This document shows, piece after piece, positions 11,123-22,758 of a stretch of 64,000 bases of DNA; position 1 is the first letter of the stretch; every line of letters begins with the position of its first letter. This DNA comes from Antedon mediterranea. Taxonomy: Eukaryota > Echinodermata > Crinoidea > Comatulida > Antedonidae. The position numbers and the translations under genes are program-made. The stretch is taken from positions 14,718,601-14,782,600 of the forward strand of contig NC_092677.1 in NCBI RefSeq assembly GCF_964355755.1, in the 5' to 3' direction. The notes below the pieces were generated by a model. That model made no database searches, was not told the origin of the DNA, and saw only the letters and a list, made by a program, of their open reading frames with translations.

Positions 11123-14100
11123 TATTCAGGTTGAAATTTTCAGACCGTTTGGATAGAGTGCTCAATACCAAGGTAGAGCATATACCTATATATATTTGTA
11201 TACTATCCTATACTTATTGTATATTATAGTTTCGTCATCAACAATTAGTACTATTTTAAGATACTCTTTTAACATTTGTCACCTACAGTGCCCTAAAGAG
11301 CTACATGGTATGCTTGTCCTATGTTTTACATAATTTACATAAATCAGCATTTGCCATTACAATACAATCATTGTATATTTTTTTCGCCATTCATATATGC
11401 ATTGCACATGTCGTCCGCATAAAATACATTAACGCACAATGAGAATAACGACACTTGACATTTCATCAACACATGAGGTATAAAACCTCCTCAACAAAAT
11501 ATAATTTACCAAACAATTGTGTATCATCAAAACACGATATCAGCAATGTTAATTATGTGACATATTGCAGCAAGATAAATATGTTTATTAGAAATCTCTC
11601 AGAATATTTTATTGTTCTTTTCAACTATACGTTAATCTTCTAAAAATGTTCATTTTGATATTATCATTATTGTATTAAATATAATTATACAAATACTGCA
11701 AATCTTTAAATGATTTAATAATTTCATAATTACTGGTTATTATAAAAGTTTCATATTCTTTATTTATTTACCATAAACATACAGTAAAATAACCCACGTT
11801 TTATGCAGAACTAAAGGTACTATTTATAAAATTTCCAAAGAATACTGTAAAATGGGAGACGTTATTGTACCTTTTATGCACGTTTTAAAACAAGAATTCT
11901 GAAGTCACTGTTTTTTTAAACATTGCAGAACAACATCCTACTTTACAATGCATACGGTTTTCATTCGTATTCATGAATGTCATCAATATCTGACATTGCG
12001 TATTCACATTTCGATCGCATAAACACATTGTAACAAACAAAACACAATAATATATCGTACAGATATATTGCTTCCACAACTTTGCATTTGTAATAAAGAA
12101 TTCTAAAGTTGGAAATTACTGTTAGTAGATTTTCTAATTACACATCTGTCAGTGTTATCACTATCTATCTAATATGAAATATTTAAATTCGCAGAAAGCA
12201 GTTTGCACAACTGTGCAAAATACGTGATCCATGCTTTGCTATGCATACAATGTTAACAAATATTTTATTAACTCAATGTTCTATTACAAAACAAACTGAT
12301 TAATAAATACTTTTGGAATGGCGGTATCCAAAATTTGAAGTGGAAAACTATTTTACTACGTGGTTTGGTTCACAAAATAAAATAAGTCCACAATGTGGAA
12401 ATCACATTGTGTCATCAATGTATTCAATAATTATAGTTAAATTCTATTATACACCTTAGTATACGGTGTAAACATTTGAAGTGTAACCTTAATTTTGAGA
12501 AAACAAACCGATTTTGATTTTAGTGGTTAGCCAAGGAGGTATATTTAATTGGTAGTTTCTTCTTTTTCTGAACTGCATTTACTGCCAAAAGAAGAAATTT
12601 TATTTACTCCAACACTAACAGAAGCAAGTTCTTAAGAATCATTACAACATATTACTGCATTTTTACTGCATTAACTACACTTTATTTACATGCTCATAAT
12701 TGTATATAACAGTGTTACTGCAGAACACAGTAAATACATAACAGTAGAACAAAGTTGACATTGTCATCCCGCCTTTGTATTTATTTTGTTTAAACCAACC
12801 AAGGAACTTGTATTTTTAAGCATCTGTATAAACGCCATATTATACTAACACTAAATTAAACAGCAGTACTACCGTATGTACAATGTTTATTTATTGTCCA
12901 TGCTCTTGCATTTAAAAGAATTAAAGGATACTGCTATCTGTTACAAAACAAATTCATTCTAATGAAATAGATATACAATCATTCAGTTTAGTTTATGTTG
13001 GCATAACCCAACTGACCCACAGATGTTTTCTGTCAAACACTATAGGATATTATTTTACAAATACAGGAAATTAAAGAATGTAAATTTAGACTGGTCAGTT
13101 TTCTAAAGGCAAGTCCATTAATTTTAAACGTATGTCAAATTTGTAGGATGTTATACTGGTTTTCAAGAATATTAAATGTTAGTGTACTACCGAAAGAATA
13201 TCCTATTTTGGTGATGCATGAATGTACTATGTTAAGCATATGTTAAAAATAAAATGTCATAAAACATATATGATTTATATTAACTTTATGGAATGTTGAA
13301 CCTTGATAAAATATGAATTGCATATGCTTCGTCAGGTGTAACATGCCTGGCCTGCACGTTACTGAAATCTAATTTTAGTAGCACTACAATACATCTGTTC
13401 AATTGGCCAATTACAAGATGTACTCTCTTGTAATGTGGTAAACCCCTCCTATTTTGGTACACCTTTGGGATCAAACAAAGTGTGCCCTTAATATTCATAA
13501 AATATTCCTTACTGCTTACATACCTGGTAAAGTAATTCAAACTATGACTTGTACATGAACTTTATTTTAATTGTTTAATTAGCAATAAATTATAATACAG
13601 TCACTTGTTGTTAATAGTTATATAGTTAATATGTAATGTGATCTGGTACAATAATTAATTCATACGTTTTATCTTTCTCTATCTTTAAAAGCATTTTCCT
13701 GTCATGTTGTTGTTTCTATGATTATAACCTAATTTAACAGAGAAATTGTAAACACTTTCTGAAATGTATGAGAGAAATATGATTCGACAGGATGAGATAA
13801 GCAATGAATGATGGCCCAAGTACCAATTAAATATTATTATATAATTTATAATATCTACAGTGTTACTGATGGTGTTTGAGATACTGTGCATTAGAACGTA
13901 ATAAATCATGGAAAGATTATATTAAAGTCCATTCTCTCAATTTGAATTTAATTTAAAATGTAATACACTTTACTCGCAGGTCCATCTTCTTGATTACTGA
14001 TACAAATTTTTGCTATAGAAAGTAGAAAGCAGTAAATGTATAATGTTACAATGTCTCATCTGATTTTATATTCAGATGCATTGCATTATGTTATGGAGAG

Positions 14101-17100
14101 AAAAAATTGTATGTTTTGGTTTAGGTTGTCTTAATAAAAGAAATTGTTCTATCTCCTTAAACATGTTCAAGTACAACTTCAAACTGAGTTTTGACACTTT
14201 TTGTTATGCATAAAATACTTAAGAAACATGATATTTTCCAAATTCTGGAAATAGGAATTGAACATTCTTATTAAAAACATCAATCAATGCCTTTAAGGAA
14301 GGGTTTTGGGTTATTAATGGCGAAAATCCCCTCCCAACCATGCCGCAACACTATTTTATAGAGATGGCAGGAGCGGCACTTCAATAATTCAGAAGATCAG
14401 AGCACAAATCATTAAGTTCAATATAACTTAACCACAATCAGTTACTCACCAGAAGACCAGAGCACAAATAAATATTTTACAAAATTGTTGTACTTAAAAT
14501 TCAACCTATCTTGTCGTGGGCTTCATAACAAATATGAAACAGATTATTTAACTCATCTATATATAGAGTTGCAGCTGTAGTCTGCAGTTTCCATAGTTTT
14601 TATTCATTTTTATGATATTATTTCTCGTCAGAGATAGACAATGTGACTGAAGTTAAATTGACTAATTCCTATAATTGTATTAAAAATTACCGACAGAGAT
14701 TTTATTATTTTTTTTACTGCTTCTCTATAATTGTGAGCTATTTTGTTACTTTATTTCTCGGGTAAAAAACATGTTTTAATATATTTTTGTTCATGTCATC
14801 TGGAAAGAATTTGGTTAATGTTTTTAATATTTAAAAAATTATTTTGATTTACTTCAACAAAATTAAAATAGGTAACATTGTTATTTTTTTTATTTTTTTA
14901 TTATTAAACATTATCATACTGTATATAATGTTGCCTTGATATTTGTGAAAACATTTTAAAATTGAACTGCCCTTGTTTCTTAATTTCTGACAAAACAATT
15001 TGTCTAAAAAGTAAGAGTTTGGTTTATCAGTGTCTCTAGTGTCCAATGTAACCGGCCTATAAGATAAGAATTGTCTTAAAACTTTAAGACTGTGGAAACA
15101 ATACAACATATTTTACATTATGTTAAGGATGACTTAAAAGTAATGATTGGCTAGTGGCTGATTCAGCTGCCACGTTTTAAAGAAGAAATTCATATGAAAA
15201 AACAGGTGGGATTTAGTTGTGTTAGGTAACTCTTTTTCTTTTGGGAATTTTTAAATAGATACTATCTACTACATAGTTTTAAAGATCATCATTTGTTTAA
15301 ATTGCAAGTCGGCTTTTGATATGTTTTTCTTCTTTCATAGCTTTTGCATAAAATTTAACTGTAAATGAATAAATATTAACTATATAATATAATGCATAAG
15401 AAAAATGCTTATATAGAGGTAGTTTATATAACATAGATATCCTTTATATTTATGTTGACATGTTCTTGATTCGATATTTAAACTTTATGTACAGTAGTTT
15501 TGGTCAATGCTCTATTTAAATGTTTGGAATTAGGTTAATATTCTGTTTTAATTATTAAAAACTGTCAAGTGATTGATTAATGGATATGTTTTAATCATAA
15601 ATGCAAAGGCAAATTACTGAGAAAGTGACAATGCTGTGGGTATCAGTGGCTGAATCTCATTGGAGAAAAATAAATAAGCTAAAATCTAAATCAAAAAAAT
15701 ACAGTAAAGCAGCCAGAAAAATTAGCAGAACTTTCGGGCAACACTAACCCTTCATCAGTGCAATTATAGAAATAATATAGATATATAGATATTTTAACTA
15801 ATAATGAATAAAATATTATTACTAGTACTACTAGAGTAGTATTTTTTCACCTCTCCCCTTTTCTTACAGCTATGTACAGCTCAAAATTGTCGCAACGTTA
15901 CTCACGTTTTATCCAACAAAGTACCAAGCTACGCTTGTTAGTTTGTAATAAACAACTTATACAAAATACTTACGTCAACCTACGAAAATCTCTATTACTG
16001 GAATATTTTGTTAAATGATTAATTGTCTGGTCCACTCTCTCGGTCATCGTCACCAATCAACTTCTTATCCTTGCTAAAGTTTGTTAATCTTATTATTGTT
16101 ATTAGTACTATGTTATTAGTAAGTAATATCCAAGCCATAAATCAATGTCCACTTTATTGTTCTTATATATCTTCAGCTGCCATCTTGTTTTGGTTCTCTA
16201 AAGAATTAAATTGTCAAAACATAGGCCTAATACTAGATAATTTACCTCCGATTGACTCTAAATGATGTAACTCTAATCACTCCATCCATTCTGCAATCAA
16301 CATGCTATCTTTGATAAGGTAACCAGGACACAAACAGATTACAATACTCTCCAGGGTAGGATAAATAAGAAAAATTATGTTTTTGTATAATCTTACTGAG
16401 TATTAGTTCTGATATTAAAGAAAAATATTGGCAACTTGTATTCTGTAAAATGCTAAAGGTTGATTTGTAATCATTGGTTCATTGTTTTCGTACTTATGTA
16501 GAATGATGGGAATATTACAAGAAATTTACTGTTTAAACTTATTCTCCATATATGGATATAATGATATGATATGGAACACAAAAGTTGGTACTTCTTGAGA
16601 AAGAATAATCCATATAAAGACATGCCCGAAACAATACTTACATGAAAGGGATTTATTGATCAATCTTCATGTATGCTGTACATTGATTGATAGAAAAAAG
16701 CGTTGATTCAGCACAGCACGTCAAAGTTATAAATAGGCCTAAAGCCAGTTTCGATGTAACTTCCTTCCGGTTTAAGAATATTCCAATATGGACTTAAATC
16801 CATCTTCCGTCTTGTCTGTCACTCAGTATCCCACACTTCCCAATTCATGTTTTTCTACTTAAAGATTTTAGATAGACAAGTTTGACAAGTCATTTTTTTA
16901 TTGAATAGTAATTTGTTAAGCACTTAAATGAGTTAAAAAACAATATATAAATATACCTTTTCCTAAGAGTATCTAATTAAAACTATGAGCAGACACTAAA
17001 TGTTTACAAAAACATCGAAATATGAATAAAGTATACGGTAGATCAAACGTTTATACACTTACAACTTCTGTTATATGTTCTGTTTTTCCATGTTCTCTTT

Positions 17101-17149
17101 TTCCATTCCAATTCCATCTTAAATTAAACATCAATCAAAGGCCAGGCTG
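11123..17149. other. Unassigned AT-rich sequence
   Basis: Weak items only. A minus-strand 84-codon frame at 13286..13540 has fairly balanced composition but no recognised family. A 19-bp direct repeat with 60-bp period lies at 14391/14451 (AGAAGAYCAGAGCACAAAT). A patch at 15730-16080 has a strong acceptor-like CCCCTTTTCTTACAG at 15869, a 48-codon ATG frame at 15872..16018, and a hydrophilic minus-strand frame ending with a stop near 16023. The remaining sequence shows nothing. Confidence 0.4.
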
Positions 17150-17185
17150 TATAAAAAGGCGGCACTCGGGTTTAATCTGACCAGT
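17150..17185 (+). promoter_or_regulatory. Candidate core promoter: TATA box plus initiator
   Basis: TATAAAAAGG at 17150..17159 is a near-ideal TATA box. An initiator-like CCAGTT has its A at 17183, 33 nt downstream, close to the spacing typical of animal TATA-Inr promoters. An ATG follows at 17191. The sequence TATAAAAAGGCGGCACTCGGG stands out from AT-rich flanks. Transcription is not shown by the sequence alone. Confidence 0.35.
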
Positions 17186-17190
17186 TATAG

Positions 17191-17259
17191 ATGGCACACA
17201 CTCTAGGTTGTTTGAATGAAAATTATTCACACTGGCCTAGAGGGTCTCAGAATTGCTGA
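17191..17259 (+). CDS. 22-codon ORF just downstream of the TATA-Inr pair
   Basis: The ATG lies 8 nt after the predicted start point. The frame reads MAHTLGCLNE and continues to a TGA at 17257, ending PRGSQNC. Amino-acid composition is balanced. It is too short to classify; it could be a leader ORF, a first exon, or chance. Confidence 0.15.
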   Translation: MAHTLGCLNENYSHWPRGSQNC

Positions 17260-17359
17260 AACACAATTTTAAAACTGATCAACTTATGATTGTGATGTAT
17301 TTTTACAGGAAATGGTAAATACTATTTTATTGATTATGTTGTATACCTATAACTATTAA

Positions 17360-17548
17360 CATACAGATTTGTATATATAACTGTTGAGTTTTTTCGCATT
17401 GCATTTAATTCGAACCCAATGGTGGAGTCATATGGCGACTGTCTTCTGCAGGCCTCGAGCCACGTACCTTCAGGGATTCCAAATCCTCATGCTGCAATAT
17501 ATAGACGCATGCAAATTATTTTGCGTTTAGCTATTGAATGTATAACAT
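17360..17548 (+). other. G+C-rich patch with a stop-free frame; tRNA-like on the other strand
   Basis: A + frame is open for about 60 codons to a TGA near 17548 and contains NPMVESYGDCLL and SSHVPSGIPNPH; its only early ATG (about 17419) leaves 43 codons. On the minus strand the same patch has a box A-like TGGCTCGAGG, a 7-nt loop closed by AGTC/GACT, and a box B-like GGGTTCGAATT at near tRNA spacing, but the T-stem does not pair. It is either a decayed tRNA-derived SINE or a short exon. I cannot decide. Confidence 0.25.
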
Positions 17549-20263
17549 GATATACAACTGGGAGTAGAAGAAGGGGGGAATTATGGTAATTTGATTTATG
17601 AACAAAGGGCGATTACCTCAAGACGTTTATTTAAAGTTAAAATCATTTTGATATTAATGAAAAAATATAAATGCCTTATTCATAGTCTTTTCGGTGTCAA
17701 TTAAGTTTAGATAGTACTGTATAGTTTAAATGGAACAATCTATCCTCATATATGATAATTAATATCATAGACTTGCAGTCTGTAATTATTAGACTAAGAA
17801 AATAACCGACAAAAGAATATGTAATTGGTAATAGACTGCTAAATAGAATAAATTAAAATTGTTTATTTTATACATTTTAAAGTTCAAATGTGTGTTAACT
17901 GGGATAACAACTAAGAATTTAAAAAGTAAAAAAATGTGTTACACTCATAGGGGACAACAGGTACTATACTATGAAGAATGTTATCGCATTCAGACGCGCA
18001 TTACATTGCATATTTGCTCGTAATGCATGATGATAGTGAGCCTTGGCAATAAATAATTGCAAATGTTATACTAAAAATGTACTAAAAAGTGCTCCTTAAC
18101 ACTGCTAAAAATCTAACTATGACTTAAATTGCAACTTATCACAACACATTTCGGGCACTGATTGGCTTATATGCGAACTACAACCACATTAAAATTGTAA
18201 CCAGCGAGTTTTAAAGGAGTTTAGCCAAATTGCAATTGGAAATGTTGTTGATTATTCATAAACCCTTATCACACTTATTTGTGTGTGAAATATTTATTAT
18301 TATACGAAATGGGAAAATATATTGTTTCATGTTTTGTACAATTTACAGATTTTTAACATATGTCATAATATGCCAAATAATGATTAACATAATGACTAGA
18401 TAATACCTTAATTGTGACAATCATTGTCAAAGCTATTATCATCTGGGAAAGTTGTTAAGGGAAAGGATAGAAGCATTTGAAGTCTTAGGCCCATCAACTT
18501 TGCTTTGCTAGATATCTCATGCTAATTGAACAGCAAAAATGACCTTGCCATGGCCTGATTAATTTTCAATTCAAAGTTTCTATTATTAAAGAACAACATC
18601 TCTTAAAGATTGTTGTTTGAACTACAGTATAGTCAAGTGCATGTTTCTGTATATTGAAATTAGAACCTGTCAAACGTACTTACAATCTCCAAAAATAAAA
18701 AAAGAAATCACTAAATGTTATCTGTGAATGAACAATTTCTGAAGAAAATAGTTTCAAGCAACAAAATCAATGATCAATATATTCTGTTGGCTTTTATACT
18801 ATTCAATTTTAATTCTTCTGGCATAAATAAAAGAAAATCTTTAAATTAGTTTGTTCCCTGATCTGAATTGCAATATGCAAATATCTAATATTGACGTTTG
18901 TTAATGGATGTGACCTACATCAAAGCTTAATTAAATGCAAAGGTATTAATTTGAATATTATCATACACTCTTTTTTTGGCAACAGTAATGTCCATATCTA
19001 GGAATACCTCCATCCAGCCTTTTATGGGCTGGATGAAGATGATATGCTGATAGGGGTCTTCAGCCTAAAAATTCAACCATTTGAAAGATCAGTTTTAAAA
19101 TCTTCTGTTGCTACTTTTAGCTAAGACAACTAAGGACTTTGTACCATTGTCACTTCATTCCCTGTTTTGCATCCATCCCTTTTATAATTTCATGATTGCT
19201 ACCATTAGACCTAGCAATATATTCTGAGCAATTCAGTTGAAATAGACTTTTATACATCACACAAATTCATTATGTTAGATATTTAATGAGTTGTCTTTCA
19301 GATGAAATAGAATATATTAGACAAGGAAAGAATCGGTTAAACCATTAAAAGATTTCTTAAACATTATAACATACTGTGATACATCCTGATGGAATGTTTC
19401 TGCTTTAATCTTACAGATGTTTTAAATATCCCTCCTGTAACTTATTCTCATGACCTTTTGTACATAATAAATGACCAAGGGGTCACCAACCTTACAAATT
19501 AACATTCAATCCCCACCCCCACCATGTTTATTGAATTAATTAAAGTAAATATATCAAAATAATTTATTATCAGTGGAGATAGTGAATGTCAAATTAATCA
19601 TGTAGCTGTATTATCTTTGCTGTCTTCTTCATCACCTGGGAAGAATGTGGGCGAAGGGTCAGGTGTACTTGCTCATATTGAGTATTGATCGATAATGTTG
19701 AAAGTATTAACTGGACATCGTGAGTATGTCAAGTATCATTGTTTAAACATAAGTACCAGGATGTCTACAGAATTGTGGTAAAATACAGAAAATAAATTAC
19801 AGTTTGGTCTCAGGTGTTTAATCTAAAGTGGGGGGAGTGTAGAATATTACCATATGCTTGTCATCCACACCTATTTTACATGAATCACCTGAGGAAATTT
19901 AAAATTGTGAAATTAATAGAACTGTGTTGTTCTAAATTTATGTATTTTGTAGTTGTACAATATGTCACTCTGTTTTAGCCTTTACTTCCTGAGGTAAAAA
20001 ATTAAATTAAAGTAAATTTATTCATAGCAATACCTTCCATATTGATTACACAATCTGGCTATGTTTTGTGGGTACTATTATGGTAATCAAGTAAATCATA
20101 TGGCTCAGCCTATAATCATTTTTAGTAAATGGAAATAATCTTTAAGGCATCTGCGATGAAACCCTAGTCAGTCTTCTTTGCCTTTATTATAATATTTTGC
20201 TGATCACTGATTGATTGATATTATAAAGGAAATTTGCATGTATAATTAGAATTTGCATACTAT
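17549..20263. other. Unassigned AT-rich sequence
   Basis: No gene was seen. One G+C-rich hairpin stands out: CATCCAGCC (19011..19019), a 7-nt loop, GGCTGGATG (19027..19035). Confidence 0.5.
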
Positions 20264-20471
20264 AGAATTAACATATATTATAATTAGAATTAACATATAT
20301 TATAATTAGAATTAACATATATTATAATTAGAATTAACATATATTACAATTAGAATTAACATATATTATAATTAGAATTCACATATATTATAATTAGAAT
20401 TAACATATATTACAATTAGAATTAACATATATTATAATTAGAATTCACATATATTATAATTAGAGTTTACA
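20264..20471. repeat. 22-bp minisatellite, nine full copies plus a partial
   Basis: The unit is AGAATTAACATATATTATAA plus TT. Copies start at 20264, 20286, 20308, 20330, 20352, 20374, 20396, 20418 and 20440. Copies 4 and 7 carry TTACAATT and copies 6 and 9 carry AGAATTC, so copies 4-6 and 7-9 are two successive 66-bp trimers with the same variant order. There are no spacers, so it is not a CRISPR array. Confidence 0.97.
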
Positions 20472-22440
20472 TAATTTACGGTACATATTTAACCTTGCAA
20501 TGATTTAATTTCTGTTTTTAAATGGAAAAATGTCTATACTCATCCCACATTTCTCACTCTCTTAATGATGTTTAGATCAAGCCTACCTTGCTGACAAAAA
20601 ACTTTTACTATTATATACTACTTATACTATTATAAAATTATAGTATATTTCTTTTTAGATATTGTTTTGTTTGTGGATAACTGGTGGCAGCTAAGAAATT
20701 GAATTGATTAATAAAACGAATGTGATTTTGTTTTATTACAACTTTTTAATCATAGTAGATCACAGTTAAAACATTGTGTGGGCGTCCGCATCGTTTATGG
20801 TTTCGTTAAAAACAATTTGAAATTCACCAAAGTTGAAATGTACTATTAGTGAAAGATATTTATTTAACTTGAAATTGAGTTATCTAGGATGTTCTAGTTA
20901 GGATACAGAATTCATTTTTAAATAATGCAACCATAAAATTAATGAATTTCTTCTGTGTTATTTAGGATGTAACAAGTTAAATGAAAATTAGTGAAATTAG
21001 ACCACTTCCTTTGATAATAACAACATAACAAATAAATTAACATTTAAACATTGATTCTCATTCTCATCAGCTGTACTTTCCCCATCTAATAAACAAGATT
21101 GTGTTACCATGGAAACACATTTCATTAATTACAGGGATTTTTCCCTTGGTGAATTTAAAACGAGTACACACAATTATGGTTTTGAAAGTATACAGTTTAG
21201 AATGATTTAAATGTCCCATTTTGGTTATAAAATGTTGATGAATGATAGATAAATTGTGAATTGATTTGTGATTTTCGAAGCGAATATGAACAAATAGAAT
21301 TGTTATTAAAATGTTTAGTCATAGTTTTCTTTATCTATAATTATAAAATGTCATTGAGGATAGAATGGTCGATAGGTATGGCATCAGCATTAATCAGAAG
21401 ATTCTGAGTTTAAATCTTAGTTGGGCCAACTGTTTTTTTTGGTTTCAATCTTGTTGATTTTGAGTCCATAGCCAGGGGGTTTGGAAGATCTGAATGGCAC
21501 CCTGAGTGGCAACTTCAAACTGGAGGTTAGGCAGTCGAAGTACATGAAAACGATTTTGGTTTGATTAACATTTTTCCTTGTGTGAAGAGTTTTTTAATAT
21601 TGGACAAAGAATAGTACTTTACTGTTTTTTTAATTGAAACTCTTATTCTTAAAGATATTTAACACTGACAATGCTTGAACCTTATACATACTGTGGATAA
21701 AAATATGATATTTAGTAACAACATTCACTTTATGATATATTATAAAGATTACAAGCTTAGCGATTGTGTATGCACCAGTAAGACTAATTGGAAATAAGAT
21801 GGATGAACATTGCGACCAAGTACATTTTAGTTAATCCGGGTTTAAGCCGGGAAGATCATGCTAGACAAGAATATACGTTTCTCTGGTGACAACGAGGGAT
21901 TATTTATGTTAAACGACATCTTTATATCATCATAAAATTGTGTAAATGTTGTCAACGTCTCTAAAATAATTTTACCTTGGGTTTTATAAAATGTTGTAAG
22001 AAGTGCATTTTCATTAATCTTTTCCTAGTTCAAACCCCTGTAGTTGTACAATACAAATTATTCTATAGGTCTGAACAGGCTGCTAAAAATGACAAGTGAG
22101 TACTGTATTGACTACAGTAGAAAGAATTAAAATTGTTTTATGTTAAACTGTGCCTTGACTGGCATTAATTCTGTTTTATCAAATTAAGAAACCATTTACA
22201 TAAATTGAGCCTTGGCAAGAACTATCAAAGCTTTTTATTAAATTAACAATGACATGTTTATTAATGATTTGTTAAAATATCTATATTTTTTTTTCTTGGA
22301 GAATTCCTTCCATAATTATTTTATTTTTATCTATTATCAAGGTTTTCTTTGTCCAACATTTTTCAAATTTGTTAAAGAATGATTTTATTGTATGTGCATT
22401 ATCAATTAGAATGCGTTTCCATCAATGACTTTATATAGTT
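20472..22440. other. Unassigned AT-rich sequence
   Basis: This stretch contains the decayed tRNA-like relic listed at 21359..21432. No other gene or repeat was recognised. Confidence 0.45.
21359..21432 (+). pseudogene. Decayed tRNA-derived relic
   Basis: A box A-like TGGTCGATAGG and a box B-like AGTTTAAATCT have near-tRNA spacing, followed by TTAGTTGGGCCAACTG and a T-run. It resembles the 10924..10981 sequence (TTTGAGTCTCGGTTGGGGCGAC then T-run) but keeps the segment that copy has lost. The acceptor stem does not pair, so it is not functional. Confidence 0.35.
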
Positions 22441-22758
22441 TCAAGGCGACTTCCGATTGCATGTACTTTTGCTTCCACTGACGTCTTCAATTAAAGCTTT
22501 TGTTAATTCTCCAATGGGGACACGTGCAGGGTGACTGGGAACAATGTTGTTCCAGCAGACTACATTATCTCTAGAGTGGGCTCTGTAGGGAAAACGTCTG
22601 TAGATATTCTGAGACGTATATTGCCAGGCTGCTGATAGCGATTGGGTCGTCGCCAGATGTCCTTTGCAAAATGATAATCCCAAAGACGGGATTATGATTA
22701 ACCTTGAACTTAATGAAGAATATAATGAAAGGTTCTTCCCATTTTCCAATATTAACAT
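22441..22758 (-). CDS. Unidentified 105-codon ORF in a G+C-richer patch
   Basis: The ATG-to-stop frame on the minus strand has balanced amino-acid use (several Trp, Cys, Arg and Pro). The C-terminal two-thirds, from about GHLATTQSLS through AHSRDNVVCWNN to IGELTKALIEDV, looks more protein-like than the AT-driven frames elsewhere. No domain, signal peptide or membrane segment was recognised. The patch also has an 8-bp hairpin, ATAATCCC-AAAGAC-GGGATTAT (22674..22695). It may be a degenerate transposon fragment, an exon, or a chance frame in a conserved non-coding element. Confidence 0.22.
   Translation of the reverse strand: MLILENGKNLSLYSSLSSRLIIIPSLGLSFCKGHLATTQSLSAAWQYTSQNIYRRFPYRAHSRDNVVCWNNIVPSHPARVPIGELTKALIEDVSGSKSTCNRKSP

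Noticed and set aside
20264-20471. CRISPR-like array
   Set aside because: The 22-bp units abut with no spacers and the host is an animal; it is a minisatellite.
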